NCBI GenBank assembly: GCA_963930775.1
Contig: OZ005705.1
Coordinates: 1,798,001-1,862,000 of the forward strand
From: Cliona cf. orientalis
Taxonomy: Eukaryota > Porifera > Demospongiae > Clionaida > Clionaidae
Direction of reading: 5' to 3'
DNA: 64,000 nt
The translations under genes and the position numbers were made by a program. Positions 49,401 through 59,389 of the stretch are shown one piece after another; the first letter of the stretch is position 1; each line of letters begins with the position of its first letter. The notes beneath the pieces are model-generated. The model made no database searches. It saw only the letters and a list, made by a program, of their open reading frames with translations, and had not been told where the DNA came from.

Positions 49401-50206
49401 AGAGCGCATTTCTGCTTCTTGGTACCAGGTCCTCCGAATTTCGGCTTGTCCCTGCAGAAGGTACACGTACCGCAGTCCTCTCGTAGGCATCCCTCGCACT
49501 GGCCACACCCCCTTCCCCTACGCCTCTGCTCAGTCTCCGGCTTCTTCTTCTCCACGTCTCCTGCTGGTGTCTGACGAGTGGCCTTAGCAGGGCGTCCCTT
49601 GCTCGTTGAGGCGCCACCCGTCTTAGGTGTCGCCTTCTGCTGAGCAGTGCTGGGTGTACTCGTTCCTTTGCCACTGCTGCCGCCGCCTTGAAACTTCTTC
49701 ATCTCATCAACATACTTCACAGGCTGTGACCTCAGTCGTGGGGTAGATTTGAATTGCCCCTCCGTATTAACAGGTGACGCCACGGTGATGATGGCCTTCG
49801 TAGGACCACTAGCCACTTCTCTGGTAGCCACTTCCTCCGCTTCGCTGTCGCTCGAGGAGCTATCGCTGCTGCTGGAGCTGCTTGGGTCATGGCCGTTGGC
49901 ATTCGTCTTTCCTGCTTTGCTTCCATTCGAGGCCGTGGGCTTGGCAGCGTAGCTGTGCTCGGCGATGTTAGACAGGGCGGCCGCGAGCACCACGGGCGCG
50001 TTGGTGGTGCCGTGTGAAACGGACGTTATCACACGGCCTTCCACGCTCCCGAGGTTCATCGTCGCTGGGTTGAGCTCCATGATGCTGCTGCTTTCTCCGT
50101 TTAGTTTCTCGCTCAAAGCAGTACAGATGGTGTGTAGGCCGCGGCGTCTCAAATTATTACTAGCCACTCGGGATCCCTCTGAAAATTGTCCACCCGCGAA
50201 GGACAT
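46489..50206 (-). CDS. Polyhomeotic-like Polycomb protein with CXXC, FCS and SAM domains
   Basis: 762 residues from five exons: 50206-49373, 49229-49032, 48723-48631, 47838-46911, 46724-46489; phases close. A CXXC zinc finger (about 230-275) has all eight cysteines (CGQCEGC, DCGTCTFC, C, C) and the KFGG motif that reads unmethylated CpG. An FCS-type finger follows (about 384-418: MKCVQCGRER, then DKFCTQRCIINWLEAHPEKS). The C-terminus is a SAM domain (about 690-757: VRSWSMDDVMKYFQS, EVDGTALLLLTHEAL, CLGIKLGRAVKIMAHVEAL) of the polymerising Polyhomeotic/SCM type. Between them are low-complexity Thr/Ser/Pro/Ala and basic stretches. FCS plus C-terminal SAM is the PHC signature of PRC1; the CXXC finger is not part of known PHC proteins. 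Nuclear and chromatin-bound by inference. The start at 50206 (MSFAGGQF) is the first ATG after a GC-rich promoter. The intron 48630-47839 contains two MITE copies. Confidence 0.82.
47952..48342. mobile_element. MITE, TACCGTATTTATTTGAATA family
   Basis: About 390 bp; the left end TACCGTATTTATTTGAATAC and the complement of the right end (TGCCATATTTATTCGAATAG) are inverted repeats extending into GCNGC-rich sequence (CGGCTACTAATCGAGGG inside). Intronic in the Polyhomeotic-like gene. Noncoding. Confidence 0.82.
48500..48602 (-). repeat. Degraded copy of the TACCGTAGTTAATTG MITE
   Basis: Read on the minus strand it matches the 32241-32394 element: TTCTGGTAAAGGTCGTCAAT on plus, then GTTATGAGAATT, GCTAATTTCTT and TAAATTGGATCATGC. 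The terminal TACCGTA is lost. Confidence 0.7.
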
Positions 50207-50885
50207 TGAGTTAGACAATTGGCAGTGGTAGTAGAACGTTTGCTACCTGAGGATAAAAGAAAGAGGAGCAAATCATAAGGCTCTGCGCTCAAATCTTGAA
50301 TGACACGCGATCACACATATGCGCGGACCTCGAGCTCGGTGAGCGGTCACAATCACGTACATGCTGTACGCGTGATGATCGGACCCATCGCGCGCCAAAC
50401 AAAGGCTTCGTGTAATATGTAAAGGTGAGTATTCGCACAAAACTACGTGGTTTCAGATTACAAAAAGCTGCCAATAGGTTTTTCGGTGGTACGTTCACAA
50501 AATAAACAACAAATAAAGCCAAGGGGAAAGCTTACCTTTCAAACAAACGACTTTCTTCACCTTGCGATCTTCACGACAAAAATGGCCGCGTTCAAATCTT
50601 GGATGAGTGGGTGGAGACTTCCTCGTACGTATGTACGCGCTCGAGTTACGTACGCATTGTGCGCGTACAGTCGACAGTCGCGATCGAGAATCGAAAATCG
50701 TCGCGCGATCGAGGTCAAAGGTTGTGCGTAGCGATCGCGCAACTATTTGCGCGAACCTCCCGCCAAAAATTTTAAAGAAAGCATTTGCTGAGCTGTCCTA
50801 AATCATAAAGCGCGTAAGCACGAGTGTGAGCAGAGATAAGAGCTAGCGATAGCCAGCGTGGCGTAGCTGAAGCAAAAGAAAGAGG
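50207..50885. promoter_or_regulatory. Bidirectional promoter, Polyhomeotic-like gene / SMC6
   Basis: 679 bp between divergent start codons. It is much richer in CG dinucleotides than the surrounding introns, with many CGCG and TCGCGA-type words (for example CAGTCGCGATCGAGAATCG and AGCGATCGCGCAAC near 50680-50750), so it looks like a CpG-rich promoter. Both 5' UTRs lie here. A coding exon in the gap cannot be ruled out, but none is evident. Confidence 0.6.
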
Positions 50886-53800
50886 ATGTCTCGGAGAGTT
50901 GGAGAGAAAAGACCGCGGTCGACTGGTCGAGAGAGTGATGGCTTCCATCCTCCAAGAAAACAATCGAGAGTGGACGAGGGAGAACCCAACGATGACGAGG
51001 AGGAGGGCGAGGATAGCGCGGGAGATTTCACCTTCAGTCAGATGCAGGCTCAGACGCAAGACGAACAAGAAGCTGTCGAAAGGACCAAAGAGCTGAAAAA
51101 TATGGTGGGTTTAGACTTTTAATTAGGGTGTGGCAAACGCACATGTACTGACGCGGTATTTAATTTGTACCCGCACATGTTCACAGATTGGTGAGGTGGG
51201 CGTGATTGAGAAGGTCCAGCTGACCAACTTCATGTGCCATAGCCATATGGTCGTCAGCTTCAGCCCCAATGTGAACTTTGTACTCGGCCGCAACGGAAGT
51301 AAGTTAACTAGCTTTAGTTCGTGAAGATCAACGTGTATTTTTCAACAAAATTATATTAGCATGTTCCAAACACTTCAGTAATGATTTCAGGCCATTTATG
51401 ATTTTTCTGTGTGTGCAATATTGAGTGGCTGGGTGTGAGATATAATCCTAGCTGTCACCTCGATGCTGTTAGTTCCTGAGTATGGAGGCGCCAGTTTTCA
51501 CAGACACCCGTCACTGCTATCACCTCCTTCCCTCCCTTTCTTCTTCTCTCACTCTCTCTCTCTCTCTCTGCAGGTGGGAAGAGTGCCATATTGACTGGCA
51601 TCGTGGTGGCACTGGGCGGGAAGGCTCGCAGCACAGAGAGGGGCTCCTCCCTCAAACAGTTCATCAAGACGGGGGAGAAGATGGCCGAGGTTACGGTGAC
51701 ACTGCGGAACAGGGGCAGTGAGTCTTACCGGCCGGAGGAGTACGGAGAGAGCATCACTGTTGTCCGACAGATCAAGGACGATGGGACTGGCAACTATAAG
51801 ATTAAAGGACATAGAGGTGAGATCAAGCTTGCTGGAGAGAGAGAGAGAAAGCTGCATGATCTCGTGCTTATTCACTGTCGAAATTCTGTACCATTCACTG
51901 TAGTCTATTATTGTGCTGTGATAAACTAGTTTAGTACTGGCTCATAACCTATGTGAAAGGGAGCTGTTTAATGATATTATTCTGGTGATACGTTTTGGAT
52001 TCAAAATTTATTCTTCAGCTGCTCTATACAAACTGTACTCTGCATAGCTTGAGTTGCAGGTGGTACACTCACATCTCTTGCTACACTGCAGGCAACGTTG
52101 TATCCACGAGGAAGGAGGAGCTCCTAGCCGTTCTCGACCACTGCTCCATCCAGATCGACAACCCAGTCTCCATCCTCAGCCAGGACACCAGCAGAAACTT
52201 CCTCCAGAAGGCCACGCCCTCCGACAAGTTCAAGCTGTTCATGAAGGCCACCCAGCTGGAGCAGATAGCCACGGACTACGAGAAGGCCAAGGAAGACCAG
52301 GAGCTCATGTCCGAGGGAATCAAACGACAGCAGCTGGTCAGCCTTCACATATGCATGCTCACACGCATTTGCATCCATGCAGCATAGTACATGAGAATTG
52401 AGATAGATACACTGAGGTTTTTTATGATAATCAGTTTGTGTGTGTGCCTGTTGTATAGTATATTATCGTAGTATCCCGGGCAAGTGCCTAATCCCAGGTA
52501 AGCACCCGTGTAGCGCATTTCAGGGGGTCAATGCAACAGCTTCTATAAAAACATATTATGGAAATTATATGTGGGCCAAGATCGCGAGTTATGTTTAAGC
52601 ACCCATGGGCGCTTACCTGGGACATTACAGTATACCACCCCACCAGCTGACTATTTCTGAAATAAAAAGAGACTTTGTTTGACTGTGGGCCTGATTACTT
52701 TAGCTGACATCAGGAAGTGGTTTGTCCAGCTGGCCATAGTATGGACGTTATTGCTTTAGGGGATACTACCTTGTGCCGGCACAGCACTTATTTGCACAAG
52801 ATTTAGTAAATCGCTATGTAGCAATCAGATCTCATTATTCCATGCGTACATGTACATCCACATTAAGATGTGTGCATATATTATCAGTATACTAGATCAT
52901 ACTTCGTGAATCATTGCTGGTTTATTTATTTTGTCACCTACATGTAGCTGGTTCCCGAGTTGAAGCAAGAAGCTAAGAAGCTTGAAGAGAAGGTGCTGGC
53001 GTTTGACAAGCTCAAGGACATGGAGCAGAGGGTGGGGGATCTGGAGAATGAGCTGAACTGGGCCATCGTCTACGAGATAGAGGCAGTACGTGGTTTGGTA
53101 GTTTACATTAGTCTACTACCAGCAAGAGTTGGAAATAACGTATAGTTATCAATTATTTTCTATGCACTTCAGCCATTCAAATACTAGCTTCAAGGATGCT
53201 TAAGAACTTCTTATTAATCAGTAATTGACTGGTCATTACTCAATAGATAAGCACATGTTAGACAACCTCATCCACATTGGCAGCTAAGTGCCTGATCATT
53301 GGTCCTAGAATTTCAGATGTAGGTGCAAAATTTATTAGTTATCCCCTCATACCACAGTTCACATGCATAACACACACGCATACATACCCACGCACCGACG
53401 ACGACCGTAAGAAGTAAATATTGTACACGTATTAAAAAACATTACACACGAATAACAATGTTCTCCCTGTGCAGACCATACCTCCAATTGAAGACTCCAT
53501 CACTCATGAGAAGGGAAGGATAGCACGAAATGAAGAAAAGGTCAAGAAAGCAAAAGTAAGTTTAAGTAGCTCTTGCAAACTGTTACCTCTAGTTTGGAAA
53601 ATTGCTAGGCCTTCCGTGAAGGGAAGAGTGTGATATCCAGAATTTGAAAAGATGCATTGTAGCAAGCCACACCTATTTTGGCATCTATTACGACAATATT
53701 CCATGATAAATAACCTTTATAATTCAAGAAAATTATGTAAAGAGCTGCTTCAGTTAACCCCCCCCCCCCTCCCTTCCTCTCTTTCTCTCTCTCTCTGATA

Positions 53801-56800
53801 CAGGAAGCTCTGACTGTAGCGGATGGAAATCTGAAGGAAGCCGATGAAGCTCTAAATAAGAAGGTGGATGAGGCCAAAGAGCTGCAGACGAAGAGAGAGA
53901 AGATCATTCTGGAGGGGAGGAACAAGCAGAAAGGCATCAGGGACGTGACAAGGAAGATAAAGGACATTTCACAGAATATAACTGACTTGGAAGGACAGAA
54001 GAGAGACCTGGAGAAAGCGAGGGATGAATGCATCATGGCGTGAGTTGGAGCAATGTAGTATAGAATGTGGCATACATTGTATTATTGTTCCCTTTCTGTT
54101 TCTACTACTTTCTCTCTCCCTCTTTCTCTCCCTCTCTCTCTCTCTTCTTCCATTCGTGCTCCAGGAGCCAGAGAGATGTGACTGGTGAGAAGGAGCGTAG
54201 ACTGAGGCTCCTTCAAGAGCTGGAGGAGAAGCTGAAGAGGGTGGAGTCTGAGATGAAAACTGCGGACAATGACAGAAACCAGTTTCACCATGCCATGATG
54301 AGGAGTGCTGAAGCATTCAAAGAGAAAGAGTAAGCCGGCAGTATTTTACCAATACTAGGCAACGATGCAGCTATAAATTGCAATAATTGGGGTGAGCTGA
54401 AGCGAGCCCCACACAAGTGATGTCAATCGAGATTTTCCGTTTATATTGTATATCTGCCGTCCGTCATTCTGTATAATAATATTATACCTATCTTCTATTT
54501 CAACAATATGCAATATTACTTCTGTTATGCGTATGTGCATACGACATAAGGGACACAAGCCAAGTGTGAGAGGGAGCGAACACTTTAACGTAGAGAAAGA
54601 GGGCAAGCTTTATGACATATCGAGTGGCTAAAAAGGAAGAAAGACTAAGAAAACAGATATCAGAAATTTCAAAAGGAGATCTACATAGCTTCATAAATTC
54701 TGATCTGTATACCAAATCATTTGTACTTGTGTGGGGTTCACGGAGGCTCGCTCCATTGATGTTAAAACATCGTCTCTAGTTATTTTGTGCTACCTAAGAC
54801 TGAACAATGATATGCTGTAGGTTGTAGTAAAGCTTCACTGTACAAACATCATAATATGCTTATGATACTGACCTTATTTTGTAGGCGCATTGTCTCAGAG
54901 AAGGCGGAAAATGTTGGTGAGTGTGAACAGAAACTGCATCGGTTGAAGTTCAATCGTCAGGATAGACTGGCCCCTTTCCACGAAAACACTCGAAAAGTGG
55001 CCGAGGCTCTCCAGAAGAATGCCCATCGATTCCGCTACCCACCAAAGGGACCAATCGGAAGAGAGGACATCCTTCGGCTGAAGGACTACCGCTGGTCAAC
55101 TGCCGTGGAGCAGTTGATGAAGTATTCACTTTTGAATGCATTTATTGTGGACAACGAGCATGATCGAGTGACCTTCAACGGCATCGTGAACCGAACAATC
55201 CCTCGGGGAAAGTTTAAGCCGGAGTGTATTGATTTCCCATTCAGCCACACCCAAGTCCATAATATCAGTAAAAACGTAAGTAGATATAATTATCCTCGAA
55301 CCTCCCCTCCCTCGGGAATTCTGTCACTCTCATGTTCTTTCGTTTGACCAGAGACCTCGCTGTGACTATCCAACAGTGTTTGATGTGCTGGACGTCAGGG
55401 ACCCAATTGTCATGAATGTACTCATTGAGCATTGCAACGTTGAGACCACCTTGCTGATAGAGAAGAGAGAGGAAGCCAGCCATGTCATGAATCGCGTCCG
55501 CCCACCAGGAGCGACATCTACCTACACGATCGATGGTGACCAAGTGCAGGACGGTCGCCATTACTCCAACAAGACCAGGGGTGGTCGGATGGGCATCATA
55601 CGGGCCAGCATCGATGATACCATTGGGTACGTTGCTAACTTTAGCTAGTTCTCTAGTAGAGGGCACTGTGTCTGCATTGCACTGTTGTTGGCTCATTGCA
55701 CAAGTGTTCAATCTGTGCTTTTGAGAATGAATATAAGTTAGACACTGAAGCCAAGGGATCTACAGGATTTAGAATACTTCAGATACTTATAAAACCCTCA
55801 GGCTTCACCTTCGGGATTTTATATCAGTGTCCTAAATCCTGTAGATCCCTTGGCTTCAGTGTCTAACTTACATGTAGATCCTTAGGCGATTGTAGGAGTG
55901 ACTAATCTGTTAATATAGTATTTCTGCACTTGCTACTGTACCCCATACAGGCATGAAGAGGCAAGGTTGGCTGGTCTGCGCTCGGAGCTACAGGCTCTCC
56001 GCCACGAGGCTTCTCGGTTGAGGGACGATGCCAACAGGAACAAGAGGCAGGTGACGGAGGTGTCGAGCAGGATGAAACGCAAGGCCGAGGAGATGAACCA
56101 GCTCAAGAGGGAGATCACAGAGCTGAAGAATGCACAGGAGGAGGAGGAGACGGAAGTAGACACTGCCACTTATGTGAGCACTTAATTAGTACTTACTACG
56201 GTCTCGGGGGTTCCCGAGGCTTTCAAAATATTGCAGCCATTTCCCAAGGTATCACTGACCAGTGCTAATCCTCTCTTTCTATCCAATATTATGGACTAGT
56301 GGCCAAAGTGAAGGATATAGCATTTCCAAGTGACACTGTAACATCTCTTTAGCTGGATTGTGAATATTATTTGCTTATTTCAGGAAGCAGAGGTGGCTGA
56401 GCTGGAGGAGAAGGTCAAAGAGCTGAAGGAGCAGAGGGAGGCTTACATAGCCGATAGAAGCAAGATGGAGGTGGAGAGAAAGGAGTGCCACGAGAAAAGC
56501 AAACAGGTCGACAATGAAGTGGATGCCATCACTAATGACGTTGAGGAACTCGGGGTATGTACACGCGCAAATCTACTGTTTTAGCTTTCTGCTTATGTAT
56601 TTTTTGTACACCATATTTCTTCAACAAATTAAATTTGGTACCTGGAATGTTGAATATTTTGCCTCTAACAATTGAGCAAGGCTCAAAAATAATGTGCCGA
56701 GTTTTTAGAAGAAATAATAGCACAATTTTGTATGCATGTATGTGTCTTCGTATTCATAAGCATTTTTTTTATTTACTTTATATCATCTGTAGGCACGCGT

Positions 56801-58807
56801 GACTCAGTTCTCAGGAGAGAAGGACAAAGCGAAACGGCGGCTAGACACTCACCAGACGAGGCTGAAGGAGATCAACGATGGCATCGTAGAGAAGGAGGCC
56901 GAGGTGGCTGAAATCAGGGAGCACGCGAGAAAGGCTGAGCAGGCCGCGTTGATGAACTGTGAGCGGATCAAGACCAAGAGAAAGAGGAAGGAGGTGGAGT
57001 CAGAGATCAGGAAGTTGAAGAAATTCATTGAAGAACGTCAGCCGAGGCTTGAGGAGCAAGACTTGATTCGAGACAAGTACACCGAGGCCATGGAGAGATA
57101 TCAGGAGACAATGGCTAAGATTAAGCAACAAAAGGCAGCCCGAAAGGTACGACTGTACTATTATATGAAATGCAACAAACATACCGTACTTAATCTAATG
57201 CAATGCATGGAAAAAAATAATTTCAATTTTGAAAAACGCGCGTTTTTCTGGTAAAGGTCGTCAATCGCTCCATATATAAACGTTATGAGAATTCATAAAA
57301 TGCTAATTTCTTGTGTTAAATTGGATCATGCGTTGTATTCGATTAACTACGGTACTTGAAGTACATGTAGCTGCATAATAATGGTGGATGTGGTAAAAGG
57401 TCGTCAATACAGTCATCAATCCATCCCATGTAGTTTAAGTAGATTCTAATCCGATACTATTCACCGAACGCCCCAAACAATACCACTCAGCTCAGACTGT
57501 AGCCACGTACCCCATGTACATGTATGTGTGTTTTAGTGTTCAATATGTCTTTCGCTACTGTGGTTAACCCTCAGCACATGCAATAGTCATTCTGTGAGTG
57601 TCTGTCTGTTACTGTGCTGTAATTATATCTCATTTTATTTTATATGTAGAAGTTGGCTGACAGTCTTCAATCACGGATTAGGGGCTACGAGTCCCTGCAG
57701 GAACGCATCATCTCTAGAGCTAGAATCTACTTCACCCACTTCCTTCATCAGCGAGACTACGACGGCAAGATCAAGTTCTTCCCCGAAAAGGGGAGACTGG
57801 AGATACAAGTTCAGGTGGACAGGCACACGGACAGGGCCAAAGGAACAAAGAACACCAAGGCTCTGTCTGGAGGAGAGAGGTCCTTCACTACTGTCTGCTT
57901 CATCATGGCTCTCTGGGATACCATGGAGGCACCTTTCAGATGCCTCGATGAGTTCGACGTCTTCATGGTAAAATCATAGCTACTCTATAAACCAGTTACC
58001 GTAGGTTGGGTTTTAATTGCGAGTATCTATTAATTGCGAATTGCGAATTTTTCTACGTTTCGCAGTTATAGATTCGCAAACATAAACGTGCACGTATACT
58101 ACAGTACGGTACGGGGTCGTCCATCACAATTATTGGATTCACAATTTGGCCTGACTTGACTGGAACGCAATCATTAAACTACGCAATTAAAACCCGTCCT
58201 ACGGTATTTTGGAAAGGTGGAGGTTTAGTTGAAACCCTTTTATTAAGTGGTATTTGGAGGGTAGTATACATGTACATGTAGTTATGTGCACTATTGACTT
58301 TAATATGTAGGACATGCTGAATCGTCGAATCAGCATGAAGCTGATGCTGGACCATTCTCAAGACAATTTGAACAAACAGTTCATCTTTTTTACTCCTCAA
58401 GACATGAGGTGAGTAATTCATCATCATTCTGTGAAAAAGCCATTGGCCACTGTATATACCATACTGTATACGTACCGGTTTCACCGTCTGCTTTAGTTAG
58501 TGAAAATTTTATCACTAATTTTTTATCCCGTATTGAAGATATGGCAGCGACCTTTTACCGCATTGGCAAAGGTAGCTAGGCTTGGAGAAACATGTACATG
58601 TATCAGTTTTAATGAATACATATAACCATTACTCACTCATTCTCTCTCTCTCACACATACACTCCTCTCTTTCTCCCACCACACTATAGTGATATGGGCA
58701 TACAGATTGACTCCAACATCAAGGTGTTGAGGCTGAGCGAGCCAGAGAGGGGTCAGACCACGTTAAACTTTCCCAGGGCCAGCAGCAGTAGCAGCAGCAG
58801 TACATAG
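50886..58807 (+). CDS. SMC6: SMC6, structural maintenance of chromosomes protein 6
   Basis: About 1128 residues (human about 1090) from 16 exons: 50886-51104, 51187-51298, 51574-51816, 52092-52336, 52948-53085, 53475-53555, 53804-54039, 54165-54329, 54885-55275, 55352-55626, 55951-56173, 56384-56554, 56793-57146, 57650-57967, 58311-58408, 58690-58807; phases close. ATPase arm of the SMC5/6 complex, used in homologous recombination repair and replication stress. Walker A GRNGSGKSAILT crosses the exon 2/3 junction near residue 107. SMC6-typical blocks follow: [34 protein letters not shown] and [14 protein letters not shown]. Coiled coils flank a hinge near 500-620 ([19 protein letters not shown]). 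The C-terminal lobe has the signature motif ALSGGERSF (about 1022) and Walker [12 protein letters not shown] (about 1048). [10 protein letters not shown] matches the SMC6 arm. The C-terminus is a polyserine tail encoded by AGC repeats. Introns contain a 133-bp palindrome and three MITE copies. Confidence 0.96.
52471..52630. mobile_element. Short inverted-repeat element, CCCGGGTAAGCACC family, second copy
   Basis: About 160 bp, homologous to 17652-17801 in inverse orientation. Ends GTATCCCGGGCAAGTGCC and GGGCGCTTACCTGGGACA. The shared interior includes GCGCATTTCAGGG and CAGCTTCTATA. In an SMC6 intron. Confidence 0.8.
55736..55868. repeat. 133-bp palindrome with perfect 37-bp arms
   Basis: Arms 55736-55772 and 55832-55868 are exact inverted repeats (AGTTAGACACTGAAGCCAAG...). 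The 59-base centre contains a further inner stem (TATAAAACCC / GGGATTTTATA). Located in the SMC6 intron after 55626. Such a long perfect palindrome suggests a very recent fold-back insertion; no coding capacity. Confidence 0.93.
57225..57354 (-). mobile_element. MITE copy, TACCGTAGTTAATTG family (inverted, truncated)
   Basis: On the minus strand it starts TACCGTAGTTAATCGAATAC and follows 32241-32394 through GCATGATCCAATTTAACA, CTCATAACGTTTATATATGG and GACGACCTTTACCAGAAAAA, then loses the far end. In an SMC6 intron. Confidence 0.82.
57997..58206. mobile_element. MITE, TACCGTAGG...TTTTAATTGCG family, second copy
   Basis: Same family and orientation as 21641-21830, sharing both ends and the internal GCAAACATAAACGTGCACGT, with a short extra segment (GGCCTGACTTGACTGGAACG) near the right end. 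Starts 30 bases after the SMC6 exon that ends at 57967. Confidence 0.88.
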
Positions 58808-59389
58808 TAGCTAACCAAAAGATATAAAACGTGTTTTCATACGATCACCATGCACTGCTATGCACATCTTTCATGTTATCAAGTCATACACCCTATATTA
58901 TAGCTTCTCCATTATTGTTTTTCACTTTTCCTGGTATGCCCCCTCAGGTCCCCACTATCATGCATGCCACTTACTCCATTATTCAAGTGATTATTTATTT
59001 AGTCTTTTCCCGTACTCTTTTACCCCCTTATTTGTGGCCAACTTTTTGCTATTATTGTATATTATTATAATAGTGTTCCTCCCAGGAAATTTGAGTGCTA
59101 TCTTAGTTGCTGTATGTATATACCAGACTGGAAAATCAGAAAGAATTATTAAGGTTACATGTGGTCACTCTAGAGATGCATGCTGATAATAGAATTTCAT
59201 TTTCCACACGGGCTGATAATTTTGATATCTTCAATCATCAAATTTTTAATTCTTAAAGGCAAAATGGCTATGGAAAAATTTGAGTGAACTAAGCTAATTG
59301 CTATACATGTTCAGTACAGCTACGCAAGTTGCAGTCCAACCTTATTCATGTGAGAGGGGGTGCCAGTGTCATAATCAGACGTTCAAATT
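58808..59389. other. Convergent intergenic region, SMC6 / macoilin
   Basis: 582 bp holding the two 3' UTRs. TTATTTATTT near 58991 would give AATAAA on the macoilin strand. Nothing else recognised. Confidence 0.55.

Noticed and set aside
51549..52378. Frames opposite SMC6 exons 3-4
   Set aside because: Shadows of strongly conserved SMC6 coding exons on the plus strand.
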